Below are positions 18,401 through 25,168 of a stretch of 64,000 nucleotides of DNA, in pieces. This stretch comes from an uncultured Dehalococcoidia bacterium. GTDB lineage: Bacteria > Chloroflexota > Dehalococcoidia > Lucifugimonadales > GCA-2712585. Under the pieces are notes generated by a model. The model was not told the origin of the DNA. It did not search any database and saw nothing but the letters and a program-made list of their open reading frames with translations. The DNA lies in the NCBI GenBank assembly GCA_958295715.1, contig OY282371.1:1597697-1661696 (forward strand), written 5' to 3'. The first letter of the stretch is position 1; each line of letters starts with the position of its first letter. The translations under genes and the position numbers were made by a program.

Positions 18401-18975
18401 CGCGCGGCCTCCAGCTTATCGTTGGTCATGATTTCAAAGGGCAACTGAAAACGACGGTAGAGTTCGTCTTGCCACTGCTCGGCCAAGCTGCCGGGACACA
18501 CTACTAGGCAGCGCTCCAGGTCACCGCGGGCCACGAGCTCCCTTATAAGCAATCCGGCCATAATCGTCTTGCCTGCGCCCGGGTCATCGGCAAGGAGAAA
18601 GCGAAGGGGTTGGCGGGTCAGCATCGAGTCGTACACCGCCGTAATCTGATGAGGCAGAGGGTCCACTATGGACGTGTGAACAGCGAGCACAGGGTCTAAG
18701 AGGTGGGCTAGACGGATTCGCTGGGCCTCGGAGACAAGGCGGAAGAGGTGACCATCCCCATCAAAGGCCCACGGAAGCCCCCGCTCAAGGGCTTCGAGGC
18801 TGGGTTCGTCGTCCCGGTAGAGGAGGCGAGCGGAGATGGCCCCGGTGGATGGAATCTTGTAAGTAAGTTCGATCGCAGAGTCGCCGAACCATTTGACGTT
18901 GACCACCTCCACCGGCCCATCCGGCGCCACTCCCCTAACAAGTGCGCCTGGGGTCAGGTTTTCGAGTTCTGCCAT
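15433..18975 (-). CDS. SNF2-type helicase with C-terminal DUF3883 domain
   Basis: The protein (1180 residues from the ATG at 18975) is a superfamily 2 SNF2-like translocase. Walker A DDPGAGKT is near residue 128, the DEAH box ICDEAHKMSA near 234, and the C-terminal RecA lobe has NRIEQRFGRIHRIGQ. After a coiled-coil-rich segment, a DUF3883 domain near 1080-1170 shows YDVESR and RFIEVKGR, a PD-(D/E)xK-like D and ExK arrangement, so it may have nuclease activity. The upstream ATG at 19008 would precede the predicted transcription start, so I rejected it. This gene opens the four-gene operon and probably moves along or cuts unmethylated foreign DNA; that role is inferred. Confidence 0.85.
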   Translation of the reverse strand: MAELENLTPGALVRGVAPDGPVEVVNVKWFGDSAIELTYKIPSTGAISARLLYRDDEPSLEALERGLPWAFDGDGHLFRLVSEAQRIRLAHLLDPVLAVHTSIVDPLPHQITAVYDSMLTRQPLRFLLADDPGAGKTIMAGLLIRELVARGDLERCLVVCPGSLAEQWQDELYRRFQLPFEIMTNDKLEAARTGNWFTETPLAIARLDKLARDEDVQALLRARDGGWDLVICDEAHKMSASFFGGEIRYTKRYRLGQMLSTRTRHFLLLTATPHNGKEEDFQLFMALLDGDRFEGRFRDGAHTADVSDLMRRMVKERLYKFDATPLFPERRANAVPYKLSEGEACLYRAVTDYVRDEFNRAEALQNDKRAGTVGFALTILQRRLASSPEAIYRSLLRRKERLESRLRELQLLQRGSQVAASLSASVPELNDEDIADLEDAPGEEVAAAEEEILDRATAARTVGELEAEIRSLRRLESLARTVRTRGEDKKWQELADLLNRLFTTASEGAKEPFAPSPHQKLVIFTEHRDTLNYLHQRITTLLGRQEAVVMIHGGVGREDRRAIQESFLHDPQVQILLANDAASEGINLQRAHLMVNYDLPWNPNRIEQRFGRIHRIGQTEVCHLWNLIAEETREGDVYHTLLKKLEEARQALGGQVFDVLGKVQFEGKPLRDLLLEAIRYGERPEVQTRLTLAVSNAFDRGQVQDLLAESALAHDSMDTSQVLKIREEMERAEVSRLQPHYIESFFIEAFGRLGGRMMEREPRRYQVSHVPAQVRDRDRLIGLGEPVLQRYERITFEKSLLAPPGRPPAAFVCPGHPLLDATIDLTLERHRGILRQSAALVDDNDNSDRPRVLMYLEHSIQDGSRTRSGEQRTISKRILYVGVDAELETMGQDYAPYLDYRPLDDGEPAVQEIVSRPECSWIDSDLEAKAVGFAVSQLAPAHLEEVRSRKLELLSKTEAAVKERLTKEIAYWDHRAADLRMQEQAGKPNARLNSAEAHRRADDLQARLQKRMDEIQRERQLSPLPPVVLGGVLIVPAGLLRKMAGATGASAMVRDTQAAAARARAAVMRVERDLGFEPVDRESDKLGYDVESRAPGTGKLRFIEVKGRVQGASTVTVTKNEILTSLNKPDDYILAIVEFLDGENDRVHYVRRPFHREPDFGVTSVNYDLPELLARAEAPS

Positions 18976-19003
18976 GCTTGCCGTCCTGTCGAAACTGCCG
19001 CCT

Positions 19004-19052
19004 ATCATACTTCCGCTTGCTGTTGACAGTCAACTCAACAACGGGTTATGCT
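19004..19052. promoter_or_regulatory. Divergent promoters sharing one palindromic operator
   Basis: Toward the XRE gene on the plus strand, TTGACA (19023-19028) is followed after 18 bp by TATGCT (19047-19052). Toward the helicase on the minus strand, TTGACT (19033-19028) is followed after 18 bp by TATGAT (19009-19004). The two -35 boxes meet head to head inside a perfect palindrome GTTGAC-A-GTCAAC (19022-19034), within a wider TGTTGA-N8-TCAACA. A dimer of the adjacent XRE repressor bound here would shut both promoters. The bases are seen directly; the regulator assignment is inference. Confidence 0.7.
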
Positions 19053-19069
19053 CTAGGCGAGGTGATCGC

Positions 19070-19432
19070 ATGGAATTCCCGGAGCGTCTACGTTCATTAC
19101 GCAAGGAGGCTCAGTTGAGCCAGCGAGATCTAGCAGAACGGGTCGGCGTTGACTTTACGTACCTCAGCAAGATAGAGAACGGACGTGTCGAGCCTCCCAG
19201 TGAGACGGTGCTCAAGAATGTCTCAAGGGAGCTGGCGCAGGCGCTAGGCAGGGATGAGACGGAACTGTCCGACGAGCTCATAACTCTGGCCGGAAAGGTT
19301 CCATCGGACATCGCGGAGACGTTATCCCGGAACCCGCACGCAGTAAAGTTCTTAAGGTCCATCGGAGACGAGGCGTGGTCGCCAGCCGATTGGCGGAAGA
19401 TCATTCGCAACCGGCCGTCGAAGCAGAAATGA
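19070..19432 (+). CDS. XRE-family transcriptional regulator
   Basis: The 120-residue protein begins with a helix-turn-helix of the Cro/C1 type (about residues 3-58: LRSLRKEAQLSQRDLAERVG and YLSKIENGRVEPP), followed by a short helical tail. I chose ATG 19070 because GAGGTG lies just upstream and the family normally starts a few residues before the HTH. It is divergent from the helicase/methylase operon across a palindromic operator and is the likely repressor of that operon. Its stop overlaps the start of a broken ImmA/IrrE-type gene, the usual partner that cleaves such repressors. Loss of that partner may have changed how the system is induced. Confidence 0.88.
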   Translation: MEFPERLRSLRKEAQLSQRDLAERVGVDFTYLSKIENGRVEPPSETVLKNVSRELAQALGRDETELSDELITLAGKVPSDIAETLSRNPHAVKFLRSIGDEAWSPADWRKIIRNRPSKQK

Positions 19433-19788
19433 CTACGAAGTTCCTATCAGACGCCCAACTTGAGGACATGGCGGGCCGTTTGTTGGTTCGCTACGGATCT
19501 CTGTACGGAGCCGTTGTCAGTCCTCCGACGCCTGTGGAGCGCATCGTGGAGAATGTCCTTGACCTTAACATCCTGTGGGACGCCATTCCCGAACCACCCG
19601 GTCAATCCATACTCGCTGAACTTGATTCTAGTTCGGAAACAGCGCCGGAGTCTCAAATAATTGATTTCTTCGGGATCCTTGCGCTAGGATTGTATGAGCG
19701 AATTCAGTCAAACGTTGGGGAATCCCGCGCCCTGGACGCGCTACGTGACGCCCGCTGCCGAAGCTGGTGTCCGTCGCGGTACGGGTAA
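19429..19788 (+). pseudogene. Truncated ImmA/IrrE-type gene joined to an hsdS 3'-end fragment
   Basis: The reading frame (119 codons from ATG 19429, overlapping the XRE stop) has two unrelated parts. The first about 65 residues (AQLEDMAGRLL and PVERIVENVLDLNILWDAIP) match the N-terminus of ImmA/IrrE-like peptidases but stop before any HExxH. From about 19649 the sequence becomes a copy of the end of hsdS: PESQIIDFF-GILALGLYERIQ aligns with the hsdS residues encoded from about 3475, with most bases identical over roughly 100 bp. One base is missing in the LRDA-LPRLVSG segment, so the hsdS frame is also broken. The fusion is a deletion or recombination scar and is probably not functional. Confidence 0.8.
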
Positions 19789-19803
19789 GAGAGAGATTAT
19801 GTC

Positions 19804-21543
19804 GTGTTTCTAAACCAAATCGACATAGTGAACTTCAGGGGAATACGTAAATTGAGTCTCAAGCTTAACGACACGACCGTCCTTATAGGTGAAAACAATA
19901 CAGGTAAAACAACGATATTAGACGCACTTCAAATCTGTTTGAGCCGTAACCTTAACCGGAAAGGCGGCATTTTTTCGGAGTATGACTACCACCTGCCGGA
20001 GAAGGACAGCCAGCCCGTGGAGAGTGAGGCCATCGAGGTGACTCTGTGGTTTATTGAACAATTTGTTGACCAGTGGCCGGAGGAAATATTTCAACGCCTT
20101 GATAATGTTGTCCAAGTTGGTGATGATGAAAGGCTGAGGGTAGTGCTTCGCGTTCGTAGCTACTATGACGATACGTTGGAGGATTTTGTTACGAATTGGG
20201 ACTTCCTAGATCTTGATAGTAACGAAATGGTAAATGCAAAGGCTCCTCGTAATATAATCTCGTTGCAACAATTAGCTCCCGTTTTCTATCTGTCCGCTCT
20301 TCGGGATTCTGCTCAGGAATTTCGCCCCCACTCTCCGTTCTGGAGGCCATTTGTTCGCTCTCTGAAGATAGACCCTACGGTGAGAAAAGAGCTTGAAGAC
20401 GAACTTGCGGATTTGAATCAGAGGGTGCTCGACTCAAATGACTCGTTTAGCGCTATCAAGGAACGCCTTAGTAATACGGGAAATATGGTTGCTCTAGCTA
20501 CCGATGAGCCGGTCGGTATTGAGGCAATTCCTAGCAGGATATTCGACATCCTATCTCGTACCCAAGTCATGCTCACGTCAGTGACTGGCGCGCGTCTTCC
20601 CATTGGGCGGCACGGTGAAGGGACCCAAAGTCTAGCAGTAATATGTTTATTCGATGCGTTTCTTCAAAGCAAACTTGAGGACTCCTATACGAAACATACT
20701 GCGCCGATTTTAGCGCTTGAAGAACCTGAGGCCCATCTCCATCCTTCTGCCACCGGAGCAGTCGCTAAACTCCTTCAAGATCTGAAGGGGCAAAAGGTGA
20801 TTGCCACACACTCAAGTGAACTAGTTGCACACGTTCCTTTAACATCACTACGTAGACTCCGGCGGAAAGACGGCGGAATTACTGTCCATCACCTTAAAGA
20901 TGGCATACTCACAGACCACGAAATCCGAAAGATAAGCTATCACATCGGCTCTACAAGAGGGAATCTCCTCTTTGCGCGATGTTGGCTTCTGGTAGAAGGG
21001 GAGACAGACCGTTTGATTTTTGAAGGATGTTCTAGGGTTCTTGGACGTGATTTAGTTTACGATGGTGTTAGCTATGTCGAATATAGACAACTGGGCATTG
21101 GTGTTGACGCGTTGATCAAGTTTGCCGACTGCATGGGTATAGAATGGCTTCTTGTAGCAGACAATGATAGTGCTGATGCCAGGTATAATGCTGGCACCAA
21201 GTATATTGAAAGTGCTCAAAAGCAAATTGGCAACAGACCAAAAAGCCGTCACATACATCAGTTGATGCATGGAGACATGGAAGTGTTCCTTTGTATGGAA
21301 GGCTACGGGCACCTGTATGAGGTGACCGTGTCCCAAGAAAACAAGGCCACTATAACTGCCGAAAGGAACACCCTAGATTACTGGAGACAGGTAACTAAAA
21401 AACAGACTAAGGGTTCAAAGCCTCGGAATGCAGTAGCGGTTATCGAGAAAATGGAAAAGCGGGGGCTTGAAGGCGTTCCATCTCAGATTCGTGAAATCAT
21501 TAACCACGCCCTGACTCTTGCAGGAGAGGCACGTGATGGTTGA
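19804..21543 (+). CDS. gajA: OLD-family ATP-dependent endonuclease, Gabija GajA type
   Basis: The protein has 579 residues, essentially the size of GajA. An ABC-type ATPase domain has Walker A GENNTGKT (29-36) and Walker B ILALEEPEAHLHP near 302-314. A TOPRIM nuclease domain begins with LLVEGETDRLIFEG near 395 and has the acidic pair ADNDSAD near 451. GajA nicks DNA when nucleotide pools fall during phage infection and works in a complex with the UvrD-like GajB, encoded immediately downstream with an 8-bp overlap. The start is GTG 19804; a nearby ATG at 19799 is out of frame. The DNA is AT-richer than the R-M genes around it. Confidence 0.85.
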   Translation: MFLNQIDIVNFRGIRKLSLKLNDTTVLIGENNTGKTTILDALQICLSRNLNRKGGIFSEYDYHLPEKDSQPVESEAIEVTLWFIEQFVDQWPEEIFQRLDNVVQVGDDERLRVVLRVRSYYDDTLEDFVTNWDFLDLDSNEMVNAKAPRNIISLQQLAPVFYLSALRDSAQEFRPHSPFWRPFVRSLKIDPTVRKELEDELADLNQRVLDSNDSFSAIKERLSNTGNMVALATDEPVGIEAIPSRIFDILSRTQVMLTSVTGARLPIGRHGEGTQSLAVICLFDAFLQSKLEDSYTKHTAPILALEEPEAHLHPSATGAVAKLLQDLKGQKVIATHSSELVAHVPLTSLRRLRRKDGGITVHHLKDGILTDHEIRKISYHIGSTRGNLLFARCWLLVEGETDRLIFEGCSRVLGRDLVYDGVSYVEYRQLGIGVDALIKFADCMGIEWLLVADNDSADARYNAGTKYIESAQKQIGNRPKSRHIHQLMHGDMEVFLCMEGYGHLYEVTVSQENKATITAERNTLDYWRQVTKKQTKGSKPRNAVAVIEKMEKRGLEGVPSQIREIINHALTLAGEARDG

Positions 21544-23452
21544 TTTGTCGTCACTCAATGCGAATCAGCTTCAATCAGTCAATTGGACCGATGGACCACT
21601 TCTTGTGTTGGCAGGACCGGGATCGGGAAAAACCCGCGTCCTCACCTACCGCATTGCTCGCATTATCGAGGAAACGGCGGGAAAACACTTTAGAATCCTT
21701 GGTCTGACCTTTACCAATAAGGCTGCTGCGGAAATGCGGAACCGTATAGAATCGCTTGTTCCAAACGCTGGAGAGCGGATACTGCTGACAACGTTTCACT
21801 CATTCAGCGTTAACCTTCTGCGTCAACATGGGCACCACATTGGGCTTCGCCCAGATTTTACGATTCTGTCTCAGACAATTGATAGAGAGTCGGTCCTTGA
21901 CGATGCTATTGTCAAAGCGCGCCGTGAGGATCCTGAAATTACCTACAGAAGCGCGCAGTTGTTACCTTTGGTCACGAGGTTGTTGGACAATTGCGTGCGG
22001 GCTGATGATGCTAGCGAAGTGCTTCACGGCAACAACATTAGCGACGCCCAAACCTTGGGTACGGTTTATAGAAACTACCGGCGGTTAATGATTGAGAATA
22101 ATCAACTAGATTTTGGAGGTCTCATAGCCGAAGCCTTGGGATTACTTGAACAGAAACCTGCTGTCAGAAAGTTGATTAATCGAATTTATTCACATATCTG
22201 CGTCGATGAATTCCAAGACACAAACCTTGCACAGTATCGAATTTTGTGCAATATCGTAGACCAATTTACACGCAACCTGTTCGTCGTCGCTGATGATGAC
22301 CAGATTATCTACCAGTGGAATGGCGCTGACCCCGAACGACTCTACGCACTTCAGCGCGATTTCAATATGTCCGTTCTGCAGCTTCCTGAGAATTACCGTT
22401 GCCCCCCCAAAGTGGTTGAGGTCGCGAACAAACTGATCAAGCACAACGTATCTCACAATTCTGGAAAGGCTGCTCTAGTTGCTAATAAAGAGAGCGTGGA
22501 CAGCGATGTCATTCGGGTTGAAAGCTTTGATTCTTTCGATGAAGAAGCCAATTGGGTAGCATCGGATATTGCGTCGCAGCGGATGCATTCCCGACGGAAT
22601 TGTGTAGTGCTCGCCCGTACACGTAAACTTCTGGGAGTGGTCCTTCAAGCATTGGAAACTAATGGTGTCCCGGCTTACCTGGCAATGCGGAAGGACGAGT
22701 TTGTCAGTAACCCGATGATATGGTTGCACTCGATGTTACGATTGGCAAACGCTCGACAAGACCGTGAACAACTTCGTAGAATCTGCAAGTCTTTTTTTGA
22801 ACTCGCAGGCATTAACTTGTTAGTGGCCGACATAATATCTGATGCGGCAGCGGAGGAAGGGGACTACCTTCGTGCATGGCAACGAACCGCGACACGACGA
22901 GAACAGTTGGATCCCCACACTAGACAGTTCCTAGTTGAATCCGTCCCGAAACTTGCTGACAAACTGGATTTTTGGACTTTCATCACTGACAGCTTTGCGT
23001 GGTTTGAGAGATTACCAGAGATTGGTCCTGAATCCGGCGCTAATCAATCGGAATATGCAGACGAAAAGGCCACATGGCAAGACTTAGCTAATGAAGTCAT
23101 CGGCGAATTTGGACGAGAACAGGTGACATTGAACGTTTTCTTGCAGGGACTTGACCTCCGCTCCAAAACTTCTATTCCGTCGAAAGACGCAGTTCCATGC
23201 TTCACTATCCACGCCTCAAAAGGAATGGAATTCGATCACGTCTATCTCGTCGGCCTGGTGGAAGATCAATTGCCAAGTTGGTCGGCGGTCAAGAAGGGGG
23301 ACTCCAGCCATGAGATTCAGGAGGAAAGACGAAACTGTTTCGTGGCAATCACCCGTGCGCAAGAAAACTTGACTTTAACTTACTCGCGGAAGGTTTTTGG
23401 TTGGTCCAAAGCACCTTCTCGATTCTTGAAAGAGATGCAATTGGTCACCTAG
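21536..23452 (+). CDS. gajB: UvrD/Rep-like helicase, Gabija GajB type
   Basis: The 638-residue superfamily 1 helicase has Walker A GPGSGKT (28-34), Walker B VDEFQDTN near 222, motif III DDDQIIYQWNG near 253, and C-terminal motifs TIHASKGMEFDHVYLVG and FVAITRAQENL. The ATG at 21536 has AGGAGAGG upstream and overlaps gajA by 8 bp. In Gabija, GajB binds GajA and hydrolyses ATP on damaged or terminated DNA. It is longer than the Bacillus GajB (494 residues), which may reflect an extra helical insertion. Four bases after its stop lies a fragment of an hsdR 5' end, so the pair is bracketed by restriction-gene pieces. Confidence 0.83.
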   Translation: MVDLSSLNANQLQSVNWTDGPLLVLAGPGSGKTRVLTYRIARIIEETAGKHFRILGLTFTNKAAAEMRNRIESLVPNAGERILLTTFHSFSVNLLRQHGHHIGLRPDFTILSQTIDRESVLDDAIVKARREDPEITYRSAQLLPLVTRLLDNCVRADDASEVLHGNNISDAQTLGTVYRNYRRLMIENNQLDFGGLIAEALGLLEQKPAVRKLINRIYSHICVDEFQDTNLAQYRILCNIVDQFTRNLFVVADDDQIIYQWNGADPERLYALQRDFNMSVLQLPENYRCPPKVVEVANKLIKHNVSHNSGKAALVANKESVDSDVIRVESFDSFDEEANWVASDIASQRMHSRRNCVVLARTRKLLGVVLQALETNGVPAYLAMRKDEFVSNPMIWLHSMLRLANARQDREQLRRICKSFFELAGINLLVADIISDAAAEEGDYLRAWQRTATRREQLDPHTRQFLVESVPKLADKLDFWTFITDSFAWFERLPEIGPESGANQSEYADEKATWQDLANEVIGEFGREQVTLNVFLQGLDLRSKTSIPSKDAVPCFTIHASKGMEFDHVYLVGLVEDQLPSWSAVKKGDSSHEIQEERRNCFVAITRAQENLTLTYSRKVFGWSKAPSRFLKEMQLVT

Positions 23453-23455
23453 CTA

Positions 23456-23505
23456 ATGACCTCCTTCACCGAGGCCGGGGTTGAGCAGACGGCCCTAACC
23501 TAGCG
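23456..23505 (+). pseudogene. Fragment of an hsdR 5' end
   Basis: From the ATG at 23456 the sequence encodes MTSFTEAGVEQTALT and then a stop. The intact hsdR at 5148 begins [16 protein letters not shown]. Over the first 44 bases only about six differ. Similarity ends soon after. Together with the hsdS 3' fragment at 19649, this indicates that the Gabija pair once lay between hsdS and hsdR of a type I locus that has otherwise been lost. Confidence 0.8.
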
Positions 23506-23608
23506 TCGTTTGAGACGGCTGATTAGGGCAGAGAGGGCGCTATTTTCAAGTCCGGCCGGGTTCCTGGTCTGGAATTTCACCGCCCGCCGCTAGGTTGATG
23601 ATGGCCTC

Positions 23609-23684
23609 GGGCCCGCCCCGCCCTCAAGCCCGGCGGAGGGGCTGCCACCGGCGGTAGGTGGCGACTCGCCACAGCCATTCGGCG
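23609..23684. repeat. 76-bp direct repeat, copy A (3' end of a DUF418 gene)
   Basis: This stretch matches 29011-29086 at 72 of 76 positions by eye. It includes codons for the last 20 residues of the DUF418 protein (ending YRRWQPLRRA) on the minus strand, but nothing of the rest of that gene. It marks the left edge of the 23.7-29.0 kb module and looks like one side of a duplicated insertion site. Confidence 0.8.
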
Positions 23685-23779
23685 CAGCTTGGATATCCGT
23701 CCTTCGAGCGCATCCCACAAGCCCACCAAGTGATATAGTGGGAACGGGGCGCCAACCAGCATTGGATGCCGAGGAAGAT

Positions 23780-24151
23780 ATGCCGGAACGCAGTGGGACC
23801 CACGATGAGGTCAGGGACACAATCGCGCAGGAGTATTTCAACCTGCCCCCGCTCAACTGCCGGTTCTGTAAGCGCGAGACGCCGCTCCCCACGGAAGGGG
23901 TCGCCCACGTCGTAACCAAGCACAGCCATCTACGGCTCGAGGCCGACGTCGCGGCCTTGGACCAGCGAGGGCAGGCCGTAGCGGTCATAGAGATTGTGAA
24001 CACGAACCCTCCCAACGAGCAGACCCTCACCGCGCAGTCGGAGTTGGCGGCAGCATTCTACGTTAGGCTGGACGCCCTAGACGACGGCTTCACCGGATAC
24101 TGCTCGCCATTATGCTGGAAGCATCGGAACGAGCAAAACGTCTTACAATGA
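23780..24151 (+). CDS. Cysteine-rich protein of unknown function with a possible nuclease-like core
   Basis: The gene encodes 123 residues from ATG 23780, with GAGGA 5 bp upstream. I do not recognise a named family. It has two cysteine pairs, CRFC near residue 27 and CSPLC near 108, that could bind zinc. Between them is an acidic pattern, RLEADVAALD followed by AVAVIEIVNTN, which recalls the D and E(x)V strand pair of some restriction-like folds, but without an obvious lysine. It overlaps the next gene by 4 bp and lies just inside the left direct repeat of the module. A shorter start is not supported. Function is unknown; a role in defence is suggested only by location. Confidence 0.6.
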   Translation: MPERSGTHDEVRDTIAQEYFNLPPLNCRFCKRETPLPTEGVAHVVTKHSHLRLEADVAALDQRGQAVAVIEIVNTNPPNEQTLTAQSELAAAFYVRLDALDDGFTGYCSPLCWKHRNEQNVLQ

Positions 24152-24840
24152 TCCCTCCGGCTTGCGCAATCTGTGACCGGCCCTATCACACACTGGAGTT
24201 CCCTTACGCCCTCGTGGATTGGAACCACCCCTGGGAGACCGTCTGCATTGAGTGCGCGGCCAAAACGCCGGGCGGGCAGTGGCGCTCTCCCGGCGAACTC
24301 GCCCTCGGCGACCCCGAAGACAGGATCCCCGGCCCTGACGCGGACGCGCTTGACCTGTTTCTGTCGTTCTCTGACGCGGACTTTTGGGCGATGGTCTGGA
24401 CCAACCGGACCGCCAATCCCGGAGAGGCGCGGTCGCCGGAGACGCAGACGGCGCATCGCTTGGACGAGGTGGATGCCGCGTTCAACTCGGGAGATTGGAA
24501 CAATGGAGAGAGGCTGCTTCAACCCATCGGCGCGCCTGCATGGGACAGGCCGCCGGGTCCCGCATTGTTCGCTTGGAACCACGACAACTGTGTTCGAACG
24601 GCCCTCGCATGGCGTCGCTTGAGAGAGTATCGACTCAGTCGCCTTCCGATTTTGATTCAGGCCGGCATCCAGTCACGCCCGCCACTTGCCGACGTGGTGA
24701 CGGACGTTGCCAAGGCAGTGGTGATTCACAGAGGTTTTCCCGATGGAAGATTCACTGACTGTGGAATCGACAGAAAGAAGAGCGACGAGCCGGTAGAGGC
24801 AACGATGACGGGCAGCCCTACCTGCGACTCGTGCCGCTGA
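24148..24840 (+). CDS. Protein of unknown function with zinc-binding cysteine pairs
   Basis: The protein has 230 residues from ATG 24148, which overlaps the stop of the upstream gene (ATGA), so the two are translated together. CAIC near residue 6 and CIEC near 37 form a likely treble-clef or zinc-ribbon site. The rest shows no motif I can name; it contains FAWNHDNCVRTALAWRRL near 143-160 and ends with another CDSC. Immediately downstream is a broken type I specificity gene. The pair of cysteine-rich proteins may form a small two-gene module, but I have no basis for assigning a function. Confidence 0.55.
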   Translation: MIPPACAICDRPYHTLEFPYALVDWNHPWETVCIECAAKTPGGQWRSPGELALGDPEDRIPGPDADALDLFLSFSDADFWAMVWTNRTANPGEARSPETQTAHRLDEVDAAFNSGDWNNGERLLQPIGAPAWDRPPGPALFAWNHDNCVRTALAWRRLREYRLSRLPILIQAGIQSRPPLADVVTDVAKAVVIHRGFPDGRFTDCGIDRKKSDEPVEATMTGSPTCDSCR

Positions 24841-24855
24841 AGCAAGAGGCTGCCC

Positions 24856-25112
24856 GTGGCGAGGGTGACGCCATGCTTTGAAAACGGCAAAGCTGAGATT
24901 GCCCAGATGACGGGGGTAGGAGGACTCTGGAGGGCGCCACGAGATGTCTTCAACCATTTTGAAATCCCCCTGCCGCCGCTGGAGGTACAGCGGAAATTGT
25001 GGGGTATCAGAGGGCGATAGACTACCACCACCAGCAAGTGAAGGTTCTTGAGGACAAGATCCGCTCTTTTGTGAGCCGGGTGTGGGGGGAGGAATCCCGT
25101 TTTGGATATTGA
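24856..25112 (+). pseudogene. Remnant of a type I specificity (HsdS-like) gene
   Basis: Read in two frames, this stretch gives VARVTPCFENGKAEIAQM and then FNHFEIPLPPLEVQRK, both typical of HsdS/N6-methylase specificity domains. After a frame change near 24998 it gives EIVGYQRAIDYHHQQVKVLE and ends RVWGEESRFGY with a stop. Much of the target-recognition part is missing. It is unlike the HsdS at 2356, so it derives from a different type I system that once occupied this place. Confidence 0.7.
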
Positions 25113-25168
25113 TAACGTCCAGAACCAGTCATATGCTAGTAGTTTAGGCATCGGTGACGGAAGTTCCA

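Noticed and set aside
8389-19008. Class 1 DISARM system
   Set aside because: A SNF2 helicase and an adenine methylase are present, but I see no DrmA, DrmB or DrmC. DUF499 and the protease do not belong to DISARM as I know it.
23540-23570. Another hsdS relic (GCTATTTTCAAGTCC resembles the hsdS central region near 2931)
   Set aside because: Only about 15 bases match clearly; too short to separate from chance, although the place would fit the cargo-slot idea.
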